NCBI RefSeq assembly: GCF_014636935.1
Contig: NZ_BMES01000001.1
Location: 909,383-973,382 of the forward strand
From: Alsobacter metallidurans
GTDB taxonomy: Bacteria; Pseudomonadota; Alphaproteobacteria; Rhizobiales; Beijerinckiaceae
Direction: 5' to 3'
DNA: 64,000 bases
The notes under the pieces were generated by a model. The model was not told the DNA's origin. It searched no databases and worked only from the letters and a program-made list of their open reading frames with translations. Positions 43,766 through 53,053 of the stretch are shown here, one piece after another (positions within the stretch are counted from its first letter, which is position 1; each line of letters begins with the position of its first letter). The position numbers and the translations under genes are program-made.

Positions 43766-43913
43766 CCTTTGGGGAACGCTGCGGCTTTTTGGCTCGCGGT
43801 TCGGGCCGGAGCCCTTTATAGGCCGCAATCGACTTGGCAGCTGTCTGCCGCACGTGACCGCTTTCTGCGGCCGGATGGGCGTCGGCCCGCCGCCGCCAAC
43901 CGTTGGTGTCTCC

Positions 43914-45206
43914 ATGGATCGTATCCGCATCGTCGGCGGGGCTCAGCTCAACGGCTCCATCCCGATCTCCGGCGCCAAGAACGCCGCCCTGCCGCTGATG
44001 ATCGCCAGCCTGCTCACGCCCGAGACCGTGGTGCTCGAGAACGTGCCGCGGCTCTCCGACGTGCGGCTCCTGATGCGCATCCTCGGCAACCACGGCGTCG
44101 ATGCCTCCATCGACGGCAAGCGCGTCGGCCAGGACGAGGATCACGGCGAGACGATCCGCTTCACCGCCAAGACCATCGTGGACACCACCGCGCCCTACGA
44201 GCTCGTGTCGCGCATGCGCGCCAGTTTCTGGGTGATCGCGCCGCTGCTGGCCCGCATGGGCGAAGCCAAGGTGTCGCTGCCGGGCGGCTGTGCGATCGGC
44301 ACGCGGCCCGTGGACCTCCTGCTGATGGCGCTCGAGGCGTTGGGAGCGGACGTGCAGATCGACGCCGGCTACGCGGTGGTGCGCGCCCCCACGGGCGGGC
44401 TGCGCGGCGGCCGCATCGACTTCCCCAAGGTCACGGTGGGCGGCACCCACACGGCCCTGATGGCGGCCGTGCTCGCCAACGGAACCACCGTGATCGACAA
44501 CGCCGCGCGCGAGCCCGAGGTGGTGGACCTGGCGAACTGCCTGATCGCCATGGGGGCTAAAATCGACGGCGCGGGAACGTCCCGCATCGTCGTCGAGGGC
44601 GTGACGTCGCTGGGCGGCTGCCGCCACCCGGTGCTGCCGGACCGCATCGAGACCGGCACCTACGCGATGGCGGTCGCGATGACGGGCGGCGACGTGCTGC
44701 TGCAGAACACCCGCGCCGACCTGCTGCAGGCGGGCCTCGACGTGCTCGCCCGCACGGGCGCCGAGGTCACCTCCGAGAGCGGCGGGATCCGCATTCGCCG
44801 CAATGGCGGCGGCATCGCGCCCGTGGACGTCACGACGGAGCCCTTCCCGGGTTTCCCGACCGACCTCCAGGCCCAGTTCATGGCGCTGATGACGCGCGCG
44901 GACGGCGTCTCGCATATCCGTGAGACCATCTTCGAAAACCGCTTCATGCACGTGTCGGAGCTCGCCCGCCTCGGCGCCCACATCCGCCTGGACGGCGACC
45001 TTGCCATCGTGGAAGGCGCCCCGGTGCTGAAGGGCGCACCCGTGATGGCGACGGACCTGCGCGCCTCCGTGTCTCTCGTGATCGCCGCGCTCGCGGCCGA
45101 GGGCGAGACCATGGTCCACCGCGTCTACCACCTCGATCGCGGGTTCGAAGCGCTCGAGAAGAAGCTCGTCCGCTGCGGCGCCCAGGTGGAACGCATCAGC
45201 GGCTGA
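43914..45206 (+). CDS. murA: UDP-N-acetylglucosamine 1-carboxyvinyltransferase
   Basis: A 430-residue EPT-fold enzyme. From ATG 43914: [26 protein letters not shown] at the N-terminus, the active-site loop [14 protein letters not shown] with the catalytic cysteine that also reacts with fosfomycin, and [19 protein letters not shown] near the end. It transfers enolpyruvate from PEP to UDP-GlcNAc, the first committed step of peptidoglycan synthesis. It is followed, beyond a palindromic spacer, by DUF2948 and hisD. Confidence 0.97.
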   Translation: MDRIRIVGGAQLNGSIPISGAKNAALPLMIASLLTPETVVLENVPRLSDVRLLMRILGNHGVDASIDGKRVGQDEDHGETIRFTAKTIVDTTAPYELVSRMRASFWVIAPLLARMGEAKVSLPGGCAIGTRPVDLLLMALEALGADVQIDAGYAVVRAPTGGLRGGRIDFPKVTVGGTHTALMAAVLANGTTVIDNAAREPEVVDLANCLIAMGAKIDGAGTSRIVVEGVTSLGGCRHPVLPDRIETGTYAMAVAMTGGDVLLQNTRADLLQAGLDVLARTGAEVTSESGGIRIRRNGGGIAPVDVTTEPFPGFPTDLQAQFMALMTRADGVSHIRETIFENRFMHVSELARLGAHIRLDGDLAIVEGAPVLKGAPVMATDLRASVSLVIAALAAEGETMVHRVYHLDRGFEALEKKLVRCGAQVERISG

Positions 45207-45216
45207 CCTCGTGTTT

Positions 45217-45259
45217 CCTTCTCCCCGGGCGCGCTTTGCGCGCCAGAACGGGGAGAAGG
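45217..45259. repeat. Palindromic intergenic element
   Basis: Outer arms CCTTCTCCCCG and CGGGGAGAAGG are exact reverse complements (11 bp), and an inner GCGCGC-TTTG-CGCGC pair adds to the stem. It starts 11 bp after the murA stop. Such CTCCCC/GGGGAG palindromes are often dispersed repeats in Rhizobiales and may also end transcription; there is no T-run. The following ~60 bp (GGAGGGGAGCGG, then CCCTCTCCGCG) look like a degenerate continuation. Confidence 0.6.
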
Positions 45260-45495
45260 TGGCGCGCAGCGCCGGAGGAGGGGAGCGGTCCAGCCACCCC
45301 CAAGCCGGCCCTCTCCGCGCTTCGGCGAGAGAGGCGCCAATACGCCTAGCGCCCGCCACTTGCGGCGCGCCCTTTTCGGACCATCTCTGGATCACACATG
45401 GATCGTGGCCCGCGCCGAGCGCGCCGGGGCCGGTGCGGATGCGTTGCGCCCGCGCGGCAGCCCGGCTACAGGGTCTTGCGAAGCGAGGAACGTGA

Positions 45496-45936
45496 ATGAC
45501 AGGCGTCAACGCCCTGAAGCTGGTCGCGCTCGACGACGAGGACCTGGCTGTCGTGTCCGCCCACCTGCAGGACGCCGTCCTGAAGGTCGGCGACATCACG
45601 TGGCTGCCGCGCGAGAAGCGGTTCGCGCTGGTGGCGAACCGCTTCGCCTGGGAGGCGCAGCGCACCGAAACCGGCGAGCGCCGGCGCACCGGCCTGTCGT
45701 TTGCGCGGGTGCTGAAGGTGCAGCGTAGTCGTGTGCGCGGCGACGCCCCGGACGCCGTTCTCAACCTGCTCGCAGTCACGTTCCAGCCCACCGACGCGCC
45801 GTCCGGCTTAGTCACGCTCGTGTTTTCGGGCGGCGGCGCGATCCGGCTCGAGGTCGAGTGCCTGGAAGCCGAGATGCGGGACCTGGGCCCCGCCTGGGAA
45901 ACGCCCAACCGCCCCGTCCACCAGCTCCAGGACTGA
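45496..45936 (+). CDS. DUF2948 family protein
   Basis: A 146-residue soluble protein: LKLVALDDEDLAVVSAHLQDAVLKVGDITWLPREKRFALVANRF at the start and FSGGGAIRLEVECLEAEMRDLGPAW at the end are characteristic of DUF2948, which in alphaproteobacteria sits between murA and hisD as here. Function unknown. It ends 9 bp before hisD and probably shares its transcript. Confidence 0.9.
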   Translation: MTGVNALKLVALDDEDLAVVSAHLQDAVLKVGDITWLPREKRFALVANRFAWEAQRTETGERRRTGLSFARVLKVQRSRVRGDAPDAVLNLLAVTFQPTDAPSGLVTLVFSGGGAIRLEVECLEAEMRDLGPAWETPNRPVHQLQD

Positions 45937-45945
45937 GGAACCACG

Positions 45946-47241
45946 ATGCCGATGCGCCTCGACGCCGGGTCGCCGACCTTCGCGCGCGACTTCGCCGGCC
46001 TGCTCGCCGCCAAGCGCGAGGTGTCGGAGGATGTCGACCTCGCCGTGAAGGCGATCATCGAGGACGTGATCGCGCGCGGCGACGCCGCCCTGGTCGATTA
46101 CACGCGTCGGTTCGACCGGCTCGAACTGGACGCCGCCGGCCTCAAGGTCACGGAGGCCGAGATCGAGGCGGCGTGGGCGCGCTGCGACCCGGACGCCATT
46201 GTGGCGCTGCGCACGGCGCGCGACCGCATCGAGGCTTACCACGCCCGCCAGAAGCCTTCGGACGAGCGCTTCACGGACACGCTTGGCGTTGAGCTCGGCC
46301 ACCGCTGGACGGCCGTCGAGGCCGCAGGTCTCTATGTTCCGGGCGGCACTGCGAGCTATCCGTCGTCCGTGCTGATGAACGCCGTGCCCGCGCGCGTGGC
46401 CGGCGTGCCTCGCATCGTAATGGTGGTGCCGTCGCCCGACGGCGTCCTGAACCCGCTCGTGCTGGCCGCGGCGCGGGTCGCGGGCGTGTCCGAGATCTAC
46501 CGCGTTGGCGGCGCGCAGGCGATCGCGGCGCTGGCCTACGGCACCGATACGATTGCGCCCGTCGCCAAGATCGTCGGCCCAGGCAACGCCTATGTGGCGG
46601 CCGCCAAGCGGCGCGTGTTCGGGCAGGTCGGAATCGACATGATCGCCGGACCCTCCGAGGTGGTGGTGGTGGCCGATTGCCACGCCAACCCGGACTGGAT
46701 TGCGGCCGACCTGTTGGCGCAGGCCGAGCACGACGCCGCGGCCCAATCCATCCTGATCACCGACTCGGCCGAATTGGCCGACTCCGTGGCGGAAGCCGTG
46801 GAGCGCCGGCTCTCCACCCTGCCGCGCGCCGCCATCGCGGGCGCGAGCTGGCGCGACTTCGGCGCCATCCTGCTCACACCCTCACTGGCCCAGGCCGTGC
46901 CGCTGATCGATCGCCTCGCGCCCGAGCATCTCGAGCTCGAATGCGAGGACGCGGAGGCCTTGGCCGGACAGATCCGCAATGCCGGCTCCATCTTTCTGGG
47001 CAGCCACACCCCGGAGGCGATCGGCGACTATGTGGGAGGGCCCAACCATGTGCTGCCCACCGCGCGGTCGGCGCGGTTTTCGTCCGGACTCGGCGTGCTG
47101 GACTTCATGAAGCGGACGTCCATCCTGAAGTGCGATCCCGAGTCGCTGCGCCAGCTTGGCCCGGCCGCCATCACGTTGGCGCGGTCCGAGGGGCTGGAGG
47201 CGCATGCGCGCTCGATCGCCGTGAGGCTGAACCTGGGCTGA
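45946..47241 (+). CDS. hisD: Histidinol dehydrogenase
   Basis: A 431-residue enzyme. Diagnostic stretches are [78 protein letters not shown] and the C-terminal [17 protein letters not shown] with the zinc-binding and catalytic histidines. It oxidises L-histidinol to L-histidine with two NAD+, the last step of histidine synthesis. It is in line with DUF2948 before and UPF0262 after. Confidence 0.97.
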   Translation: MPMRLDAGSPTFARDFAGLLAAKREVSEDVDLAVKAIIEDVIARGDAALVDYTRRFDRLELDAAGLKVTEAEIEAAWARCDPDAIVALRTARDRIEAYHARQKPSDERFTDTLGVELGHRWTAVEAAGLYVPGGTASYPSSVLMNAVPARVAGVPRIVMVVPSPDGVLNPLVLAAARVAGVSEIYRVGGAQAIAALAYGTDTIAPVAKIVGPGNAYVAAAKRRVFGQVGIDMIAGPSEVVVVADCHANPDWIAADLLAQAEHDAAAQSILITDSAELADSVAEAVERRLSTLPRAAIAGASWRDFGAILLTPSLAQAVPLIDRLAPEHLELECEDAEALAGQIRNAGSIFLGSHTPEAIGDYVGGPNHVLPTARSARFSSGLGVLDFMKRTSILKCDPESLRQLGPAAITLARSEGLEAHARSIAVRLNLG

Positions 47242-47251
47242 GGGGCGTCGT

Positions 47252-47749
47252 ATGGGGCAGGGGCCGGACCAAAGCAGGACGCCGCAGAAGCGCCTCGCCG
47301 CCGTGACGCTGGACGACGTGTCGATCGGGCGCGCCGCGCCCGAGCAGGAGCACGAGCGCGCCATCGCGATCTACGACCTCATCGAGTCAAACAGCTTTGG
47401 GCTGCCGGGCCACGAGGGTGGCCCGTATGTGCTACATATCGGCCTGCTGGAAGGCAAGCTGGCGCTGGACGTGCGCGACCAAGCCGGAGCCAGCCTCATC
47501 ACCCACATCCTGTCGCTCGCCCCATTCCGCCGGGTCGTGAAGGACTACTTCATGGTCTGCGAGAGCTACTATGCGGCTATCCGCACCCAGAGCGCCGCCC
47601 AGATCGAGGCGATCGACATGGGGCGGCGAGGATTGCACAACGAGGCCGCCGAGCTCCTCGTGCAGCGCCTGGAAGGCAAGGTCGAGGTCGATTTCGATAC
47701 GGCGCGAAGGTTGATCACGCTCATCATGGCCCTGCACTGGAAGGGCTGA
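47252..47749 (+). CDS. UPF0262 family protein
   Basis: A 165-residue protein that matches UPF0262: [63 protein letters not shown] and [21 protein letters not shown]. No known function. It begins 10 bp after hisD and its stop overlaps the start of the phosphatase gene (TGATG), so the block hisD-UPF0262-phosphatase is translationally coupled. Confidence 0.92.
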   Translation: MGQGPDQSRTPQKRLAAVTLDDVSIGRAAPEQEHERAIAIYDLIESNSFGLPGHEGGPYVLHIGLLEGKLALDVRDQAGASLITHILSLAPFRRVVKDYFMVCESYYAAIRTQSAAQIEAIDMGRRGLHNEAAELLVQRLEGKVEVDFDTARRLITLIMALHWKG

Positions 47750-48198
47750 TGGCGGCGGATGGCCCCACCGGCCGGAAGGTCGGCGCAGTGCTGTTCGCCT
47801 GCGCGTACAACGCCGTGCGCTCGCCCATGGCGGAGGCCATGGCGCGCCATTACTTCGGCAAATCCGTCTATGTGCAGTCGGCCGGCGCCCGCAAGGGCGA
47901 TGTCGACCCGTTCATGATCGCGGCCCTGGACGAGATCGGCATCGACGCCAGCAAGCACAAGCCGCGGACGCTTGAGGAACTGGAGGATTGGGAGGGCCTG
48001 AACTTCGACCTGATCGTCTCGCTGAGCCCCGAAGCGCACCACAAGGCCATGGAGATGACCCGCACGCACGCGGTGGAGGTCGAGTATTGGCCGACCCCGG
48101 ACCCGACCTTGGTGCAAGGTTCGCGCGAGCAGAAGCTCGACGCTTACCGGGACGTGCGCGATCTGTTGGCCAAGCGCATCACCGAGCGTTTGAAATAG
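47749..48198 (+). CDS. Low-molecular-weight phosphatase family protein
   Basis: A 149-residue protein with the LMW phosphatase P-loop CAYNAVRS (C-x5-R-S) near the N-terminus and the acid loop YWPTPDPT supplying the Asp. The family includes tyrosine phosphatases and arsenate reductases; the position after hisD/UPF0262 is the usual one for the phosphatase-type member in alphaproteobacteria. Its ATG overlaps the UPF0262 stop. In many relatives infA follows directly; here it does not. Confidence 0.88.
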   Translation: MAADGPTGRKVGAVLFACAYNAVRSPMAEAMARHYFGKSVYVQSAGARKGDVDPFMIAALDEIGIDASKHKPRTLEELEDWEGLNFDLIVSLSPEAHHKAMEMTRTHAVEVEYWPTPDPTLVQGSREQKLDAYRDVRDLLAKRITERLK

Positions 48199-48363
48199 CC
48201 AAATTCGCCAAAGCCGGTGATATTTTCTTGTTTAAATAAGTCAATTAAATCGTTATCGAGTTTTCGCCGCTCGGCCGCGCGCGATCTGCTAATCCAGCCC
48301 TGGACTGCTTTGCGCACTGCGACGGAAGGCGTTTGCGCAGCTTTATTCAGGACGGAGCAGAAC

Positions 48364-48711
48364 ATGAACAGACTGGTGGTCATCGCCGCGGCCGCCGCTC
48401 TGGCGACACTTCCGGGTCTCCCGGCGTCGGCCAAGAGCCTGACCTTCACGGTCAAGAATACGTCGAAATACATTATCTCGTCGTTCCAGAGCAACGAGGG
48501 CAATGGCTGGAGCAAGAATTGGATTCGCTCGGATATCGGCTCCGGCCAAAGCCGGGCGCTCGAGTTCCTGCAGGACGGCCCGTGCGAGATCGAGGTCCGC
48601 GTCGGCTGGCGCACCACAGACGGCGGCCAGCAGGTCGGCGACGCCTGGGAAATCGATATCTGCGAAGCCCACACGGTGTATTTCGACGGCCGCAAGGTCA
48701 CTTTCGACTGA
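48364..48711 (+). CDS. Small secreted protein, unknown
   Basis: A 115-residue exported protein from ATG 48364; signal peptide ends ASA. The mature part LTFTVKNTSKYIISSFQSNEGNGWSKNWI, then GPCEIEVRVGWRTTDGG and WEIDICEAHTVYFDG looks like a small all-beta domain with two cysteines. No family name is certain. The 165 bp in front is markedly AT-rich for this genome (TTTAAATAAGTCAATTAAATC near 48230), suggesting its own strong promoter. Confidence 0.75.
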   Translation: MNRLVVIAAAAALATLPGLPASAKSLTFTVKNTSKYIISSFQSNEGNGWSKNWIRSDIGSGQSRALEFLQDGPCEIEVRVGWRTTDGGQQVGDAWEIDICEAHTVYFDGRKVTFD

Positions 48712-48750
48712 GCAGGCCCTTCGGCCGCCGGCGCGCGTCGTCGGCGGCCG

Positions 48751-49074
48751 TCAAACCCCGAGGGCGCGAAGGATCGTCACCACGGTCAGGCCCACCGCGA
48801 GCGCCAGCAACTCGTTGCGGCGGATCAGCATGGACACCAGGGCGGCTCCGAGCGCCGCCAGGGCGGCCGGGCCGCCGCGCACCACCAGCGGCGCGATGAT
48901 GGCCACTATGATGGAGCCCGGCAGCGCCGCCAGGCCGCGCCGCACCGGCGTGGTCAGCGGCACATGGGCCATCAGGATGACGCCGAGCACGCGGCACAGG
49001 TAGCTCGCCAAAGCCATCGCGAGGATTGCCGCGAGTGAGCCGGCCGAGAAGCCGAGATACGCGCCCTCACCCAT
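48751..49074 (-). CDS. azlD: AzlD family branched-chain amino acid export subunit
   Basis: A 107-residue membrane protein with four hydrophobic helices; ALASYLCRVLGVILM and LPGSIIVAIIAPLVVRGG are typical of AzlD. It pairs with AzlC, whose gene it overlaps by 8 bp, to export branched-chain amino acids or analogues. Last gene of a minus-strand run TerC-TerC-AzlC-AzlD. Confidence 0.88.
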   Translation of the reverse strand: MGEGAYLGFSAGSLAAILAMALASYLCRVLGVILMAHVPLTTPVRRGLAALPGSIIVAIIAPLVVRGGPAALAALGAALVSMLIRRNELLALAVGLTVVTILRALGV

Positions 49075-49807
49075 GCGGCCGCCGCCTCCGGTCGTCCAGC
49101 ACGCCCAGCAGCGCGCCCGTGAGGGAGCCCGCCAGGCCCCCCGCCACCACGAACATGTAGCCGGGGGCGATCGACGCCGTCGCGAGAGCCGCCAGCGCGG
49201 CGACGCTCCAGCAGATCGTATCCTGCCGGCCCTTCCACAGCGGAACCACCATGGCGGTGAAGACGATCGGCATCACGAGGTCGATGCCGAAGCGCTCGGG
49301 GTGGTCCACCAGCCCGCCCACAAGCCGGCCCGGCAGCGTGCCTGCGAACCACACAACCCAAAGCGCCGCCCCGGCGCCGATCAGCACGCCGGCGTCGCGG
49401 CCGCCATCGGCGTGGTAGCGCGTGCCGATCAGCCAGTTGGCGTCGGTCAGCAGCGCCAGGCTCGGCCAGAGCACGCGATTGGGCAGCGGATAGATCCACG
49501 GTTGCAGCGAGGCGCCCTGAAGGATCATGCGGGCGTTTACGGTGAACACCACGGTGGCGATCGCCAGGATAGCCGCGCCCGTCCACACGTCCGTGCGCCA
49601 AAGCTCCAGCGCGACGAGCTGGGCCGAGCCGGCATACATGAAGGCGCTCATCAGCATGGTTTCGAGCACGCTGAGCCCCTTCTGGGCGGCCGTGGTGCCG
49701 AAGGCCGCCGCGAACACGAGGCTGCCCGGGATCAGCGGCGTGATCAGCCTGGCTCCGTGCAGCATGCCCTTCAGGGTGACGGGCGGCGGGGGGGCGGCCT
49801 CCGTCAT
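49067..49807 (-). CDS. azlC: AzlC family branched-chain amino acid exporter
   Basis: A 246-residue permease: IPGSLVFAAAFGTTAAQKGLSVLETMLMSAFMYAGSAQLVALELW and VNARMILQGASLQPW are AzlC hallmarks. Together with AzlD it forms the LIV-E-type exporter of the inner membrane. It starts 7 bp after the stop of a TerC gene, so probably shares the transcript, although the roles seem unrelated. Confidence 0.9.
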   Translation of the reverse strand: MTEAAPPPPVTLKGMLHGARLITPLIPGSLVFAAAFGTTAAQKGLSVLETMLMSAFMYAGSAQLVALELWRTDVWTGAAILAIATVVFTVNARMILQGASLQPWIYPLPNRVLWPSLALLTDANWLIGTRYHADGGRDAGVLIGAGAALWVVWFAGTLPGRLVGGLVDHPERFGIDLVMPIVFTAMVVPLWKGRQDTICWSVAALAALATASIAPGYMFVVAGGLAGSLTGALLGVLDDRRRRPHG

Positions 49808-49814
49808 TGGCGGC

Positions 49815-50498
49815 TCAGGTCGCGGCCGAATGGGCGCGCCGTTTCAGCGCGTAGCCCAGGCCGAGAACGAGGGCCGTTCCGGCGATCGCGAAGGGGATCT
49901 CGAGGTGCTTGAGCTGCGCTTCGCCGAACCTCTCCACCAGATAGGGATCCGAATCCAGCATCTCGCCCGCCACCCAGCCAAGAAGGCCCGCGCCGGCCCA
50001 GACCAGAAGCGGGAAGCGCGCCAGCAGCGCCATGATCAGGGTCGCGCCCGCGACAATCAGCGGGATCGAGATCAGCAGCCCCAGCGCCATTAGCGCCATG
50101 CTGTCCTTGGCGATGGCCGCAATGGCGAGCACGTTGTCGAGGCTCATCACCATGTCGGCCACCGCGATGGTCCAGATGGCGCTGAGCAGGCGGTCGCTGG
50201 CCTTGATGTCGCCTTCGCCCTCGTCCTCGTCCGAGATCAGCTTCACGGCGACCCAGAGCAGCAGCAGCGAGCCGATGATGCGCAGAAACGGCGTCGCCAG
50301 CAGCTTGGCGACCACGATCGTGAAGATGATGCGCAGCAGCACCGCGACGCCGGCGCCCAGCACCAGGCCGACGCGGCGCTGGCGGGCGGGCAATCCCCGG
50401 CATGCGAGCGCGATGACGACGGCGTTATCGCCCGACAGGAGGATGTTGACCCACACGACCTCGAGGATCGCGAGCCCGGTCTGCAGATTGAAATCCAT
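49815..50498 (-). CDS. TerC family membrane protein (copy B)
   Basis: A 227-residue integral membrane protein with seven or so helices and the two repeated acidic motifs of TerC: LLSGDNAVVIALACRGLP and AVADMVMSLDNVLAIAAIA. Members export manganese or help metallate secreted proteins. It is a close paralogue of the gene 33 bp upstream, sharing order of motifs along the whole length. Confidence 0.9.
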   Translation of the reverse strand: MDFNLQTGLAILEVVWVNILLSGDNAVVIALACRGLPARQRRVGLVLGAGVAVLLRIIFTIVVAKLLATPFLRIIGSLLLLWVAVKLISDEDEGEGDIKASDRLLSAIWTIAVADMVMSLDNVLAIAAIAKDSMALMALGLLISIPLIVAGATLIMALLARFPLLVWAGAGLLGWVAGEMLDSDPYLVERFGEAQLKHLEIPFAIAGTALVLGLGYALKRRAHSAAT

Positions 50499-50531
50499 GG
50501 GAGGCGATCACTCGTCGTGTGGCGGTTTGCT

Positions 50532-51215
50532 TCACGAAGGGTGATGCACCGCGGACCGCCTCGCGCGCAAGGCCCACGCGAGGAGGAGCACCAATGCGGC
50601 GCCCGCAGCCGCGGCCGGATATTTCCACGACGCCGCGCTCGGGCCGATCTGCGCCACGACCCACGGATCGGTGACGATCATCTCGCCGCCGATCCAGCCC
50701 AGCAGGGCGGCGCCGCCCCAGACGAAGACCGGAAACCGCGCGATCAGGGCCATGATCAGCGTCGAGCCGACCACGATCAGCGGGATCGAAACCAGGAGGC
50801 CGAACACAAACAGCGCCGCGTTGCCGTCCGCCGCCGCCGCGATCGCGACCACGTTGTCGAGGCTCATCACCGCGTCCGCGATCGCGATGGTGCGCACGGC
50901 CTGCCAGAGCGTCTCGCTCTCCGAGACGGCGTGCTCCTCTTCCTCGCCCAGCACCAGCTTCACGGCGATCCAGAACAGCAACGCGCCGCCGGCCACGCCC
51001 AGGAACGGCACCTCCAGCAGCCAGCTGATGATAAACGCGAAGATGATGCGCAGCACCACGGCGGTGCCCGCGCCGAGCACGATGCCGATCCGCCGCTTGG
51101 CGGGCGGCAACGAGCGGCACGCCAGCGCGATCACGACCGCGTTGTCGCCCGACAGCAGCAGGTCGATCCAGATGATCTGGAGGATCGACAGCAGGGTCTG
51201 GGGATTGATGTCCAT
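50532..51215 (-). CDS. TerC family membrane protein (copy A)
   Basis: A 227-residue TerC protein from ATG 51215; the frame to 51359 upstream lacks hydrophobic coding character. Motifs LLSGDNAVVIALACRSLPP and AIADAVMSLDNVVAIAAAA match those of copy B, so the two arose by tandem duplication. The linker after helix 3 differs (EEEEHAVSESE here). Likely metal-ion export. It heads the TerC-TerC-AzlCD run, 111 bp after the dehydrogenase gene. Confidence 0.9.
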   Translation of the reverse strand: MDINPQTLLSILQIIWIDLLLSGDNAVVIALACRSLPPAKRRIGIVLGAGTAVVLRIIFAFIISWLLEVPFLGVAGGALLFWIAVKLVLGEEEEHAVSESETLWQAVRTIAIADAVMSLDNVVAIAAAADGNAALFVFGLLVSIPLIVVGSTLIMALIARFPVFVWGGAALLGWIGGEMIVTDPWVVAQIGPSAASWKYPAAAAGAALVLLLAWALRARRSAVHHPS

Positions 51216-51325
51216 TGCGCAACGCTCGTCCGGCCCGCCGGTGTGGTAGCGGCCGAAACAAACATTGGCAATCCGCAATGTTCTGCAAGGGCCGGCCGCA
51301 CACGCGCGGGCCGGCCCGTCGGTCG

Positions 51326-52411
51326 TTAGGCCAGCGCGTCCGCAACCGCCTTGGCGCACGTAACCGTGTTGGCCGGCCCCTTGAGGTCGCCGGTGCGCAG
51401 CTTGGGCTCGGACAGCACCGTCTCGATCGCCTGCAGGATGGCGCGGCCGGCTTCCACCTCGCCCAGATGCTCCAGCATCATGGCGGCGGACCAGATCTGG
51501 CCGATCGGATTGGCGATGCCCTTGCCGGCGATGTCCGGCGCGGAGCCATGCACGGGCTCGAACAGCGACGGGAATTTACGCTCCGGGTTGATGTTGCCGG
51601 ACGGCGCGATCGCGATGGTGCCCGTGCAGGCCGGGCCGAGGTCGGACAGGATGTCGCCGAACAGGTTTGACGCCACCACCACGTCGAAGCGGTCCGGGTT
51701 CTGGACGAAATGGGCCGTCAGGATGTCGATGTGGTACTTGTCCCACCGCACGTCCGGGTAGCTCTTGGCCATGGCCTCCACGCGCTCGTCCCAATACGGC
51801 ATCGTGATCGCGATGCCGTTGGACTTGGTCGCCGAGGTGAGATGCTTCTTCTCGCGCTTTTGCGCCAGGTCGAACGCGAATTTCAGGATCCGGTCGGTGC
51901 CGTGGCGCGTGAACACGCTCTCCTGCACGACGAATTCGCGGTCCGTACCCGGGAACATGCGCCCGCCGAGGGCCGAGTACTCGCCTTCGGTGTTTTCGCG
52001 CACGACGTAGAAGTCGATGTCGCCCGGCTGCCGGCCGGCGAGCGGGGAGGGGACGCCCGGCATCAGCTTGCAGGGGCGCAGGTTGACGTACTGGTCGAAC
52101 TCGCGCCGGAACAGGATCAGCGAGCCCCACAGCGAGACGTGGTCCGGCACCGTGTCGGGCCAGCCCACCGCGCCGAAGAAGATGGCGTCGTGCTGGCCGA
52201 TGCGCTCCTTCCAGTCCTCCGGCATCATGCGGCCGTGGCGCGCGTAATAGTCGCAGCTGGCGAAATCGAAATCGTCGAGCTGCAGCTTGAAGCCGAACTT
52301 CTTGGCGGCCGCTTCCAGCACGCGCACGCCTTCCGGCACCGTTTCCTTGCCGATGCCGTCGCCGGGGATCACCGCGATGCGGTGGACGCGATTGCTGGCT
52401 TGCTGGGTCAT
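51326..52411 (-). CDS. Tartrate/D-malate dehydrogenase (TtuC/DmlA-like)
   Basis: A 361-residue beta-decarboxylating dehydrogenase of the IPMDH/ICDH superfamily: IAVIPGDGIGKETVPEGVRVLE, then VVRENTEGEYSALGGRMF, and NLFGDILSDLGPACTGTIAIAPSGNINPER. The DHVSLWGSLILFRREFDQYVNLRP segment is that of tartrate/D-malate rather than isopropylmalate enzymes. It oxidises tartrate or D-malate with NAD+. It is divergent from a TctBAC transporter, which could bring the same acid in, strengthening the call. Confidence 0.85.
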   Translation of the reverse strand: MTQQASNRVHRIAVIPGDGIGKETVPEGVRVLEAAAKKFGFKLQLDDFDFASCDYYARHGRMMPEDWKERIGQHDAIFFGAVGWPDTVPDHVSLWGSLILFRREFDQYVNLRPCKLMPGVPSPLAGRQPGDIDFYVVRENTEGEYSALGGRMFPGTDREFVVQESVFTRHGTDRILKFAFDLAQKREKKHLTSATKSNGIAITMPYWDERVEAMAKSYPDVRWDKYHIDILTAHFVQNPDRFDVVVASNLFGDILSDLGPACTGTIAIAPSGNINPERKFPSLFEPVHGSAPDIAGKGIANPIGQIWSAAMMLEHLGEVEAGRAILQAIETVLSEPKLRTGDLKGPANTVTCAKAVADALA

Positions 52412-52557
52412 CGATGCCGTTTCCTCGTGCTTCGCCGCTTATCTCGCTGATGCGGCTTGATCTTCCGCGAGCCTATTGCAACAAAAGGAGCGAAGAAATC
52501 ACGAAAAGCCGACGACCTCCCCTGCGTGGAGCGTGACGCGGCTCCCGGGGAGTTGGA

Positions 52558-53046
52558 ATGGCCGGCACGCAAGAGGGCGCCTCACACGGAGGCGGAGGGC
52601 TGAGGGTGCGCAATCCGCAGGACGGGGCGGCGGGCCTGTTCCTCCTCGCGGTGGCGGCGTTCGCGCTCTGGCAGGGCGCCGACCTGCCCCTCGGCACGCT
52701 ACGCTCCATGGGCGCCGGCATGCTGCCGACCTCGCTGGCCGTGCTGGTCGGGCTGTTCGGCTTCATCCTGGTGGTGCTCGCCTTTCTGGAGGACGGTCCG
52801 GCGCTGGAGCGTTGGAACCTGCGCGGTCCCATCTTCATCCTCGGCTCCGTGATCGTGTTCGCGCTTCTGATTCGCACGGCCGGCCTGGCGATCGCGGGCC
52901 CGGTCGCGATGCTTGTCAGCTGCTTCGCCAGCGACGAGGTGCGCTGGAAGGAGGCCGTGATCTTCTCCGTGTGCATGACGGCGTTCTGCATCCTCCTGTT
53001 CAAGGTGATGCTGTCGTTGCCGATCCCCGTTTTCACCCTGTTCTGA
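52558..53046 (+). CDS. tctB: Tripartite tricarboxylate transporter TctB
   Basis: A 162-residue four-helix membrane protein: AAGLFLLAVAAFALWQGADLPLGTLRSMGAGMLPTSLAVLVGLFG is the typical TctB start. It is the small membrane subunit of a TTT system. GGGAG precedes the ATG. First of three genes, 8 bp before tctA; divergent from the tartrate/malate dehydrogenase gene. Confidence 0.9.
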   Translation: MAGTQEGASHGGGGLRVRNPQDGAAGLFLLAVAAFALWQGADLPLGTLRSMGAGMLPTSLAVLVGLFGFILVVLAFLEDGPALERWNLRGPIFILGSVIVFALLIRTAGLAIAGPVAMLVSCFASDEVRWKEAVIFSVCMTAFCILLFKVMLSLPIPVFTLF

Positions 53047-53053
53047 GCGCATC

